Made by a program: the position numbers and the translations under genes. Shown one piece after another: positions 54,174 to 64,000 of a stretch of 64,000 nucleotides of DNA. This DNA is from CAHJXG01 sp964235485. Lineage in GTDB: Bacteria > Pseudomonadota > Alphaproteobacteria > Acetobacterales > Acetobacteraceae. Positions within the stretch are counted from its first letter, which is position 1. Each line of letters begins with the position of its first letter. The DNA lies in contig CAXSAZ010000001.1 in the NCBI GenBank assembly GCA_964235485.1, positions 372,001-436,000 on the forward strand. Reading direction: 5' to 3'. The notes below the pieces were generated by a model, which saw only the letters and a list, made by a program, of their open reading frames with translations, had not been told where the DNA came from and searched no databases.

Positions 54174-55016
54174 TCAGCCGAACCGGCCGGTGATGTATTC
54201 CTGCGTGCGCCGCTGCTTCGGCGCGGTGAAAAGCTGCGCCGCCGGCGCCACCTCGACCATCTCGCCCAGGTAGAAGAACGCCACCTGGTCGGCGCAACGC
54301 GCCGCCTGCTGCATGTTGTGGGTGACGATGGCGATGGTGAAGTCGCGCTTCAGCTCGTCGATCAGCTCCTCCACCTTGAGCGTGCTGATGGGGTCGAGCG
54401 CGCTGGTCGGCTCGTCGAGCAGGATGACCTCGGGCTTCACCGCGATGGTGCGGGCGATGCACAGCCGCTGCTGCTGGCCGCCCGAAAGGCCCATCGCCGA
54501 GCCGGACAGCCGGTCCTTCACCTCATCCCACAGCGCGGCGCGGGTCAGCGACCATTCGACGCGCTCGTCCATGGCGGACTTGGACAACTGCTCGTGCAGC
54601 TTCACGCCGAAGGCGATGTTGTCATACACCGACATCGGGAACGGCGTCGGCTTCTGGAACACCATGCCGATGCGCGAGCGCAGCGCGTTCATGTCGATCT
54701 CGGGCGAAAGCAGGTTCTCCCCGTCCATCAGCACCTCACCCTCCGCGCGCTGGCCGGGGTAAAGGCTGTACATGCGGTTCAGCACGCGGAGCAGGGTCGA
54801 TTTGCCGCAGCCGCTGGGGCCGATCATCCCGGTGACCTGCTGCGCCGGCAGGTCGAGGTCGATCCCTTTCAGCGCCTTGTTGGTCCCGTAAAAGAAGTCG
54901 AGACCGCGTATGGCGATCCGCGCCGGGTTGAGGGCGTCCGACCGCATGGCGGCGCTCGCGGCGGGGACGGCGGCCCGGGCGGGCTGCGTCGGCAGGCTGT
55001 TGGCTGTCTCGCTCAT
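54174..55016 (-). CDS. pstB: Phosphate ABC transporter ATP-binding protein PstB
   Basis: ATPase driving high-affinity phosphate import. In the 280-residue protein Walker A is GPSGCGKSTLLRVLNR, the signature LSGGQQQRLCIARTI and Walker B PEVILLDEPTSALDP, followed by the switch histidine in ATVTHNM-like IVTHNMQQAARCAD. About 35 residues precede the ABC domain, a slightly long N-terminus. It lies seven bases after pstA. Confidence 0.97.
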   Translation of the reverse strand: MSETANSLPTQPARAAVPAASAAMRSDALNPARIAIRGLDFFYGTNKALKGIDLDLPAQQVTGMIGPSGCGKSTLLRVLNRMYSLYPGQRAEGEVLMDGENLLSPEIDMNALRSRIGMVFQKPTPFPMSVYDNIAFGVKLHEQLSKSAMDERVEWSLTRAALWDEVKDRLSGSAMGLSGGQQQRLCIARTIAVKPEVILLDEPTSALDPISTLKVEELIDELKRDFTIAIVTHNMQQAARCADQVAFFYLGEMVEVAPAAQLFTAPKQRRTQEYITGRFG

Positions 55017-55023
55017 GGAACCC

Positions 55024-55911
55024 TCAAGACTTCCGCAGCACGATGCGTGCGATGATGTTGAGCAGCAGGACGCTCACGGTGATGAGCAGCGCGCCGGTCC
55101 AGGCCAGCGACACCCAATCCTCGTACGGCGACCCGGCATAAGCGTAGATCGTCAGCGGCAGGCTCGACATCGCGTGCGTCAGGCTCACCGACCAGGTGAG
55201 GTTGCCCAGCGAGGTGAACAGCAGCGGCGCCGTCTCGCCCGCGATGCGCGCGATGCCCAGCAGCACGCCGGTGATCAGGCCCGACATGACGGAGCGGTAG
55301 CAGATCAGCGTGATCATCTTCCACTTCGGCGAGCCGAGGCCCATCACCGCTTCCCGCAGCGTGTTCGGGATGAGCTGCAGCATGTCCTCCGTGGTGCGGA
55401 CGACGATGGGGATGATGATGATGGCCAGCGCCACCGCGCCCGCGATGCCGGAGAAGCCGCCGAACGGCAGCACCAGCAACTGGTAAACGAACAGGCCGAT
55501 CAGGATGGAGGGCGCGGACAGCAGCACGTCGGACACGAAGCGCACCGCGTTTCCCAGGCGGGAACCACGGGCATACTCGGCCAGGTAGGTTCCGACCAGG
55601 ATGCCGATGGGCGTGCCGATGGCGGTGCCCAGACCGACCTGGATCACCGTGCCGATGATGGCGTTCAGCAGCCCGCCGCCGGAGCCGGGCGGGCGCGTGA
55701 CCTCCGTGAAGACCTGCGGCCCCATCGCCTGCAGGCCGCGCCAGAACAGGGTGAACAGGATCGACGCCAGGAACACGAGGCCCAGCACCGTCGAGACGAC
55801 CGCAAGCCCGGTCATCACCCGGTCCCGCCGGCGCCGGCGCCGGCCGAGGCGGGACGCAGCCGCGCCGTCCCGCGGCGGCATGGCGGCCAGGGTCGCGCCG
55901 CTCATGCTCAT
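55024..55911 (-). CDS. pstA: Phosphate ABC transporter permease PstA
   Basis: Inner-membrane permease of the phosphate importer. The 295-residue protein has a cytoplasmic arginine-rich start (RLGRRRRRRDRVM) and six helices. The permease loop EAVMGLGSPKWKMITLICYRSVMSGLITG contacts PstB, and GETAPLLFTS is a PstA signature. The start ATG at 55911 overlaps the pstC stop (ATGA); a second ATG six bases later is possible. Confidence 0.96.
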   Translation of the reverse strand: MSMSGATLAAMPPRDGAAASRLGRRRRRRDRVMTGLAVVSTVLGLVFLASILFTLFWRGLQAMGPQVFTEVTRPPGSGGGLLNAIIGTVIQVGLGTAIGTPIGILVGTYLAEYARGSRLGNAVRFVSDVLLSAPSILIGLFVYQLLVLPFGGFSGIAGAVALAIIIIPIVVRTTEDMLQLIPNTLREAVMGLGSPKWKMITLICYRSVMSGLITGVLLGIARIAGETAPLLFTSLGNLTWSVSLTHAMSSLPLTIYAYAGSPYEDWVSLAWTGALLITVSVLLLNIIARIVLRKS

Positions 55912-56891
55912 GCCCCCTTCGCCGAGGGCCGCAGCAGCAGGCGGGAGATCGCCAGCACGATGAACGACAGCACGAACAGGATAAAGCCGAGCGCCAGCAG
56001 CGCCGAAAGCTTTAGGCTGCCCTCGCCGGCCTCGCCGAACTCGAGCGCCACGAGCGAGGCGATGGTGTTGCCGGGTCCGAACAGCGTCGTGGACACGCGG
56101 TTGGCGTTGCCGATCACGAAGGTGACGGCCAGCGTCTCCCCCAAGGCCCGGCCGAGGCCCAGCATGATGCCGCCCACCACGGAGGTGCGGGTGTAGGGCA
56201 GCACGACGCTCCGCATCACCTCCCACCGGGTGGCGCCGAGGCCGTAGGCGCTTTCCTTGTAAACGGGCGGCACGGTGGCGAACACGTCGCGCATGGTGGC
56301 GGCGACGAAGGGGATGATCATCACCGCGAGGATCAGCGCGGCCGTCAGGATGCCGGTGCCGAAAGGCGGGCCGGCGAACAGGGCGCCGATCAGCGGCAGC
56401 TCGCCGATGCTGTCGATCACCGCGGGCTGCACCACCTGCGCCATGAACGGCACGATCACGAAGAAGCCCCACATGCCGAAGATGATGCTGGGCACCGCCG
56501 CCAGCAGCTCGACCGCCGTGCCGACGGGGCGGCGGAGCCAGCCGGGCGCCAGCTCGGTCAGGAAGAACGCGATGCCGAAGGCGACCGGCACGGCGAGGAG
56601 GATCGCGAGAACCGCGGTGACGACCGTGCCGTAGATCGGCACCAGCGCGCCGTATTGGTCGGCGACGGGATCCCAAAGCTCGGTCCAGACGAAGGCCAGC
56701 CCGAAGCGCCGAAAGGCCGGCAGCGCGCCGATGAACAGCTCGACGATGATGGCGCCGAGCAGGATGAGCACGAACACCCCGGCCAGGCGGCAGGCCCACT
56801 CGAAGATCGCGTCGCCGCCGGGTCCGCCGCGCCGCTGCGTGGCGGGGGCGGCGTGGGCTGCGGGGAGGGCGGTGCTTATGGCCTGCTGCAC
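55908..56891 (-). CDS. pstC: Phosphate ABC transporter permease PstC
   Basis: Partner permease of PstA, 327 residues from a GTG start at 56891. Six helices are visible (VFVLILLGAIIVELFIGALPAF first). The cytoplasmic loop KESAYGLGATRWEVMRSVVLP is the PstB contact, and LGRALGETLAVTFVIGNA is a PstC signature. It lies 64 bases after pstS, with a stem-loop between. Confidence 0.96.
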   Translation of the reverse strand: MQQAISTALPAAHAAPATQRRGGPGGDAIFEWACRLAGVFVLILLGAIIVELFIGALPAFRRFGLAFVWTELWDPVADQYGALVPIYGTVVTAVLAILLAVPVAFGIAFFLTELAPGWLRRPVGTAVELLAAVPSIIFGMWGFFVIVPFMAQVVQPAVIDSIGELPLIGALFAGPPFGTGILTAALILAVMIIPFVAATMRDVFATVPPVYKESAYGLGATRWEVMRSVVLPYTRTSVVGGIMLGLGRALGETLAVTFVIGNANRVSTTLFGPGNTIASLVALEFGEAGEGSLKLSALLALGFILFVLSFIVLAISRLLLRPSAKGA

Positions 56892-56923
56892 TGGACGTTC
56901 CGTTGAGAGAGTGTCATCGGGGG

Positions 56924-56949
56924 CGGGGCCGCCGCTCGGAGCGGCCCCG
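56924..56949 (-). other. Stem-loop between pstS and pstC
   Basis: On the minus strand GCCGCT-CCG-AGCGGC forms a perfect inner stem, extended by GGGG and CCCC with one bulge. No T-run follows. Such stems between a binding-protein gene and its permeases usually stabilise the upstream message and give higher PstS output (inference). Confidence 0.5.
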
Positions 56950-56955
56950 ACACGC

Positions 56956-57996
56956 CTATTGCGACGCCAGCGACTGGCCGTCCGGACCCTTGATCTCGGC
57001 CTTCCACGCCGCCCGCACCGCGGTCTGCACCGTGTTGGGCAGCGGGATGTATTCGAGATCCTGCGCCAGCTTGCCGCCGTTGGTGTAGGCCCAATCGAAG
57101 AACTTCAGCACGGCTGCCGTGCGGGCCGGGTCCTTCGGGTCCTTGGGCAGCAGGATGAACGTTGGGGACACGATGGGCCAGCTCGTGGCGCCCGGCTGGT
57201 CGATCAGGTTGGCCGCGAAGTTCGGCGTGGACCATTCCGCGTTCTGCGCCGCGGCGATGAAGCTTTCGGCCGAGGGGCTTACGAAGCTGCCGGCCTTGTT
57301 GCGCAACTGGGTGGAAACCAGCTTGTTCTGCGTGGCGTAAGCGTTCTCGACGTAGCCGATGGCGCCGCGGGTGTTGCGCACGGTGCCGGCGACCCCCTCA
57401 TTGCCCTTGGACCCGGTGCCCGAGGGGAAGCGGACGGAGGTGCCGACGCCGACCTTCCCCTTCCACTCCGGCGACACCGCCGACAAGTAGGACGCCCAAA
57501 CGAAAGTGGTGCCCGAGCCGTCCGCGCGATACACGGGCGCAATCGCCAGGTTCGGCAGCGTGACGCCCTCGTTCAGCGCGGCGATCTTCTGGTCGTTCCA
57601 CTTGGCGATCTTGCCGAGATAGATGTCGGCCAGCACGTCGCCGGTCAGCTTCAATTGGTTGTCGGCGACGCCGGGCAGGTTCACGATGGCGACCACGGCG
57701 CCCATGACCGACGGGAACTGCAGCAGGTTGGCTTCCTTCAGCGCCGCGTCGGTCATCGGCGCGTCGGACGCGCCGAAATCCACCGTGCGGTTCTTGATCT
57801 GCGTCTGCCCGGCGCCGGAGCCGACAGATTGGTAGTTCAACTGGACGCCGATCGCCTTTTGCGCCGCTTCGCCCCATTTCTGGTACACCGGGTTGGGGAA
57901 CGATGCCCCGGCGCCGGTGATCTGCTGCGCCGCCGCGGGGAACGCCACCATGCACCCTAGCGCAGCCGTCGCCAGCATCTTCGTCATCAAGCTCAT
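56956..57996 (-). CDS. pstS: Phosphate-binding periplasmic protein PstS
   Basis: High-affinity phosphate receptor of the Pst system. The 346-residue precursor has a signal peptide (MLATAALGCMVAFPAAAQ, cleavage near residue 24) and mature start QITGAGASFPNPVYQKWGEA. Phosphate contacts are seen in GAGASFP, VGSGAGQ, DFGASDAPM and RADGSGTTFVW. AAGGAAA precedes the ATG at 57996. First gene of pstSCAB-phoUB, 109 bases downstream of a Pho box. Confidence 0.97.
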   Translation of the reverse strand: MSLMTKMLATAALGCMVAFPAAAQQITGAGASFPNPVYQKWGEAAQKAIGVQLNYQSVGSGAGQTQIKNRTVDFGASDAPMTDAALKEANLLQFPSVMGAVVAIVNLPGVADNQLKLTGDVLADIYLGKIAKWNDQKIAALNEGVTLPNLAIAPVYRADGSGTTFVWASYLSAVSPEWKGKVGVGTSVRFPSGTGSKGNEGVAGTVRNTRGAIGYVENAYATQNKLVSTQLRNKAGSFVSPSAESFIAAAQNAEWSTPNFAANLIDQPGATSWPIVSPTFILLPKDPKDPARTAAVLKFFDWAYTNGGKLAQDLEYIPLPNTVQTAVRAAWKAEIKGPDGQSLASQ

Positions 57997-58104
57997 GCGG
58001 TTTTCCTTGTTGAGGAACGGCCGCTGCTGTGGCCGCTGTGGCCCGGCAGGTCCGGCGAATAGGCGCACCCTAGGCAGAAACGGCGACGCGCATGTTGCAG
58101 ATTT

Positions 58105-58122
58105 ATGACGTTTCCATGACAG
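58105..58122 (-). promoter_or_regulatory. Pho box upstream of pstS
   Basis: The minus strand reads CTGTCAT-GGAA-ACGTCAT. These are two 7-base half-sites at the 11-base spacing of the PhoB-binding consensus; the first matches CTGTCAT exactly and the second differs in its first two bases. It lies in the 145-base gap between the SplB-like gene and pstS, so the Pst operon is very likely under PhoB control. Confidence 0.8.
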
Positions 58123-58141
58123 AAGGCGCCGATTATTGCGC

Positions 58142-59185
58142 TCACGTCCAATATAGAAGACGTGCTGCCGGCAGCCGCCGGGTCAGCGCGGCTTCGAGGG
58201 TCGCGCGCATCTCGGCCATCTGCTCCTTCGGGAACACCCATTTGACCGAGCCGAACTTGGTCATCTTCCGCGCCCGCTGCGCCTCGTCCATTTCCAGCGC
58301 GCTGCCGGGATACCAGCCGGCGAGCACCTCCTTCGACTTCGGGGTGAAGCGGTGGGTGATCAGCTCGGCCGTGAGGTCCACGTCGGCGATGCCGTCGAGC
58401 GCCACGGCGACATCGGCGAACAGGCGCTCATAGGCCGCCGCCCAATCCGGCACCCGCATGATGGGCGCAACCGTGAGGCCGACCGGGTAGCCCGCCCCGG
58501 CCACCGCGCGGAGCGCCGCGAGCCGGGCCGCCATGCGGGGCGCGCCGCCCTCGTGCCGCTCGGCCGCTTGGGCATTGACGGAGAAGCGGATGCGCGTCCG
58601 CCTGTTGTGGGACAGGTCCAGCAGCGGCCCGACCGCGTCGAACTTGGTGGTGAAGCGAAGCTGCACCGGGGCATTCCAAGCGCCGAAATGGGCGATGCAG
58701 GCGGCGAGGCCGCCGGTCAGGTGCTCGATGGCCAGCGGGTCGGTGTAGCAGGAGCACTCGAACGTCGTGCCCTCCGCCGCGCGCTCCGGGGACAAGGAGG
58801 TGACGCGGCCTTGGCCCACGGCGGCGGGCAGCTCGGCCAGGATTTCCGGCAGATTGGCGTAGGCGCGGATGATCGGCGGACCCGCGAGCGAGCCGGCGAG
58901 GTAGCAATAGGAGCAATGAGCCGGGCAGCCCTCGGCCAGGTCGAACCGCCAATCGGCGCTGGGCGGGATCGCCTGCAGGCGGCGCCGGCTGGGGCTTGCG
59001 GTGACGACGGCCATGGTGGTCTTGGCGTCGCGGTAGGCGTCCGGCAGCCCGCTCAGCCGGTCGGCGGGGAGCCGCACGACCTCGGCGCCGAGGGTGGCGG
59101 CGCGCTCCACGGCCGCGGCGCCGGACGGCCAGGCGAGGGCGGAAGGCGTGACCAGCACGCGGCGGGGTATCCAGGGACGGGGCAT
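58142..59185 (-). CDS. Spore photoproduct lyase-family (SplB-like) radical SAM protein
   Basis: A 347-residue radical SAM protein. RFDLAEGCPAHCSYCYLAGSL carries the CxxxCxxC cluster motif near residue 90, and FECSCYTDPLAIEHLTGGL is characteristic of the SplB family. RFSVNAQAAERHEGGAP and LTAELITHRFTPKSKEVL continue the barrel, and the end KTKFGSVKW-like block (KMTKFGSVKWVFPKEQM) is family typical. In Bacillus, SplB directly reverts the UV lesion of spores; in this probably non-sporulating organism the substrate is unknown, perhaps another DNA lesion. Single gene, transcribed toward pstS. Confidence 0.9.
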   Translation of the reverse strand: MPRPWIPRRVLVTPSALAWPSGAAAVERAATLGAEVVRLPADRLSGLPDAYRDAKTTMAVVTASPSRRRLQAIPPSADWRFDLAEGCPAHCSYCYLAGSLAGPPIIRAYANLPEILAELPAAVGQGRVTSLSPERAAEGTTFECSCYTDPLAIEHLTGGLAACIAHFGAWNAPVQLRFTTKFDAVGPLLDLSHNRRTRIRFSVNAQAAERHEGGAPRMAARLAALRAVAGAGYPVGLTVAPIMRVPDWAAAYERLFADVAVALDGIADVDLTAELITHRFTPKSKEVLAGWYPGSALEMDEAQRARKMTKFGSVKWVFPKEQMAEMRATLEAALTRRLPAARLLYWT

Positions 59186-59234
59186 GACGGGAATGTCGGG
59201 TGCGCGCCGCGATATGCCAGCCCGCGCGGCCCGG

Positions 59235-59399
59235 CTAGTCGGGGCTGCCGAGCGCCCGATACATCTCGGCCAAATGCGGGCTCATCGGCAGGTTCAGGGC
59301 CGCGCCGGTCGGCAAAGGCGCCGTGAGCCAGCGGTTGTGGCCTGCAAGGCACCGATCAGCACCGCCCCTTCCTCCGCCCGGGCGCCCGCCGCCAGGATG
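59235..59399 (-). pseudogene. Remnant of an unidentified gene (C-terminal fragment)
   Basis: Between the dctA-type gene and the SplB-like gene the minus strand encodes GHNRWLTAPLPTGAALNLPM and then SPHLAEMYRALGSPD before a TAG at 59235-59237. It looks like a genuine protein C-terminus but has no start codon or upstream domain. In a neighbouring frame just upstream, SRRDILAAGARAEEG resembles a Tat-signal start, so a frameshifted, internally deleted exported protein is possible. The family is not recognised. Confidence 0.35.
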
Positions 59400-60671
59400 T
59401 CACGCCGGCTGGCCTTCCATCTCCTTGATCGTCGGCACGGTCTCGGCGTCGGTGACGAGCTGGCCTTCCCACTTGGCCACCACGGCGGTCGCCAGCGAGT
59501 TGCCGATGACATTGGTGGCGGAGCGGCCCATGTCGAGAAAGGTGTCGATGCCCAGGATCAGCAGCAGCCCTTCCTCCGGCAAGCCGAACTGCCCAAGCGT
59601 CGCCGCGATCACCACGAGCGAGGCGCGCGGCACCCCGGCCACGCCCTTGCTGGTCAGCATGAGCGTCAGCAGCATGGCGATCTGGGTGCCGAAGCTCAGC
59701 GGGATGTCGTAGGCCTGGGCGATGAACACGCTGGCAAAGGTGCAGTACATCATCGTGCCATCGAGGTTGAACGAATAGCCGAGCGGCAGGACGAAGCTGG
59801 AAATCTTGGTGGAGATCGGGAACTTCGCCAACTGCTCCAGCATCTTCGGATAAGCGGCCTCCGAGCTTGCGGTGGAGAAGGCGAGCAGGAACGGTTCCTG
59901 CACCAGGGCCACCAGGCGCTTCACTGCGGGACCCAGGATCAAGAAGCCGGCGATCACCAGCATCAGCCACAGGCAGACCAGGCCGACGTAGAACTCGCCC
60001 ATGAACTTCGCGTAGTTCACCAGGATGCCGAGGCCGTTGGTCGAGATCGTCGCCGCCATGGCGCAGAACACCGCGAGCGGCGCCAGCTTCATGACATAGC
60101 CGGTGACGGCCAGGATGATGTGGGACAGGCTCTCGATGCCCTTGAGCAGCGGCTTGGCACGCTCCGGCATGGCGGCGCAGGCGATGCCGAAGAACACGGA
60201 AAACACCACGATCTGCAGGATCTCGTTGTCCACCATCGGGCGGATCGCGCTGTCGGGGAAGACGTGCTTCACGAAGCCGTCCACCGACATGGCGTGCGCG
60301 TCGATGCCGGAGGCGACGCCGCTCACGACTTTGTGGACGCCAACGCCCGGCTCGAACAGGTTGACCAGCACCAGCCCGAGGCTGAGCGACACCAAGGATG
60401 CGCTGATGAACCACAGCATCGCCTTGCCGCCGACCCGGCCCACTGCGCCCGCGTCCGACATATGGCCAATGCCCACCACCAGCGTGGAGAACACCAGGGG
60501 GGCGATGATCATCTTGATCAGCCGCAGGAAGATCGTGCTGCCGATCCCGACGTAGCCGGCGATGAGCTTATGCGTGGCCGGGTCCGCGATCTGCGCATGG
60601 ACCAAGCCGCCGACCGCGATGCCGAGCAGCATCGCAATCAGGATGTAGGTCGTCATCCGGCTCGATTTCAT
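59400..60671 (-). CDS. Dicarboxylate/amino acid:cation symporter (DAACS family)
   Basis: A 423-residue secondary transporter of the DctA/GltP family. The N-terminus has LIAMLLGIAVGGLVHA; the substrate and ion hairpins are visible in AFSTASSEAAYPKML (serine-rich HP1), SFNLDGTMMYCTFASVFIAQ (NxDGT motif), and SKGVAGVPRASLVVIAATL (HP2); LILGIDTFLDMGRSATNVIGN completes the site. It imports C4-dicarboxylates or acidic amino acids with protons or sodium; which cannot be decided. Stands alone between gcvP and the gene remnant. Confidence 0.94.
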   Translation of the reverse strand: MKSSRMTTYILIAMLLGIAVGGLVHAQIADPATHKLIAGYVGIGSTIFLRLIKMIIAPLVFSTLVVGIGHMSDAGAVGRVGGKAMLWFISASLVSLSLGLVLVNLFEPGVGVHKVVSGVASGIDAHAMSVDGFVKHVFPDSAIRPMVDNEILQIVVFSVFFGIACAAMPERAKPLLKGIESLSHIILAVTGYVMKLAPLAVFCAMAATISTNGLGILVNYAKFMGEFYVGLVCLWLMLVIAGFLILGPAVKRLVALVQEPFLLAFSTASSEAAYPKMLEQLAKFPISTKISSFVLPLGYSFNLDGTMMYCTFASVFIAQAYDIPLSFGTQIAMLLTLMLTSKGVAGVPRASLVVIAATLGQFGLPEEGLLLILGIDTFLDMGRSATNVIGNSLATAVVAKWEGQLVTDAETVPTIKEMEGQPA

Positions 60672-60789
60672 CCCTTGGCCTCCGCACCGCGCCGAACGCC
60701 GGCGTAAGCGGCCAGCTTCCTACGGGGGGCACGGACTTGCAATCGGATTGCCGCGGCTTGCCGCCTTGTGATGCTTGCGGACGGCGCGC

Positions 60790-63668
<2,879 letters not shown>

Positions 63669-63669
<1 letters not shown>

Positions 63670-64000
63670 CACAGGCTGTCCACCAGGGCCTTGTAGGCGG
63701 CCTCGTCCATCAGGGCGGCGAAGCTCGCGGGGTCCGACAATTCCATGCGGAAGAACCAGCCGTCGCCACCCGCAGCGCGGTTGACGAGCGCCGGGTCGTC
63801 CACGACGGCCTCGTTGGTTTCCGTCACGCGGCCGGCGAGCGGGGCGTAAACGTCGGACGCCGCCTTGACGCTTTCCACCACGGCGCAGGCTTCGCCGTCC
63901 GCGACCTCGCGGCCGGGCTTGGGCAACTCGACGAACACGACATCGCCCAGCGCCTCCTGCGCATGGTTTGTCACGCCGACGGTGGCGGTGGCGCCGTCCA
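63669..64000 (-). CDS. gcvH: Glycine cleavage system H protein (5' end outside window)
   Basis: Lipoyl carrier of the glycine cleavage system. The visible 110 residues include GVTNHAQEALGDVVFVELPK, the lipoylated lysine in VESVKAASDVYAP, and the C-terminal DGWFFRMELSD. The frame stays open to the right edge (DGATATVGVTNHA), so the N-terminal 15-20 residues are missing and gcvT is probably beyond. The stop overlaps the gcvP start. Confidence 0.95.

Overview
The window is high-GC bacterial chromosome, densely packed and read on both strands, with many ATGA/GTGA/TGATG stop-start overlaps. Gene content suggests an alphaproteobacterium, most likely Acetobacteraceae or another Rhodospirillales-type lineage: grpE-dnaK-dnaJ, a DUF3126 protein, SirB1, a glnK-amt pair, a Pho/Pst cluster, a DUF4130-UdgX fusion beside a radical SAM partner, and a thiC TPP riboswitch. 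This assignment is inference. I saw no rRNA, tRNA, insertion sequence, prophage or CRISPR array.

Layout. 1-2.3 kb: glycogen phosphorylase (cut by the window edge), an AI-2E-type membrane protein and a cupin. 2.4-13.4 kb: a surface-polysaccharide region. It begins with an AT-richer patch (2361-5719) holding two glycan-type genes of unrecognised family, one of which has a high-GC paralogue lying tail to tail with it. It continues with dTDP-rhamnose synthesis (rfbB-rfbA-rfbC, then rfbD after an inserted secreted cyclase-family gene) and a GT2 glycosyltransferase. 13.4-22.9 kb: RNA modification (pseudouridine synthase, TrmH-type methylase), a 2-hydroxyacid dehydrogenase, ilvD, a Bcr/CflA exporter, MOSC and transglutaminase proteins, and ftsK. 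23-28 kb: glnK-amt ammonium uptake, a UbiH-type monooxygenase and an S9 peptidase. 28-30.7 kb: a DNA-repair pair. 30.7-36.6 kb: amidotransferase, lolA, SirB1, thiC with its riboswitch, a HIT protein, a lipoprotein and DUF3126. 36.6-40.6 kb: the Hsp70 machine. 40.8-44.6 kb: a three-subunit molybdenum hydroxylase of PaoABC type. 44.7-52.5 kb: small enzymes, including a periplasmic trio (Tat-exported flavin amine oxidase, cytochrome c, exported RidA), a PAS histidine kinase, a threonine dehydratase-like enzyme and a PhyH-type dioxygenase. 52.7-58.1 kb: pstSCAB-phoU-phoB behind a clear Pho box. 58.1-64 kb: an SplB-type radical SAM protein, a gene remnant, a dicarboxylate symporter, and gcvP/gcvH at the window edge.

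The most interesting parts are: the tail-to-tail paralogous pair of unclassified glycan proteins (3797-7624); the amine oxidase/cytochrome c/RidA trio, which reads as an amine dehydrogenase with built-in imine clean-up; the radical SAM plus DUF4130-UdgX repair pair with a LexA-like palindrome at its start; and a transglutaminase gene whose only well-placed start is an ATC codon behind a perfect Shine-Dalgarno sequence.
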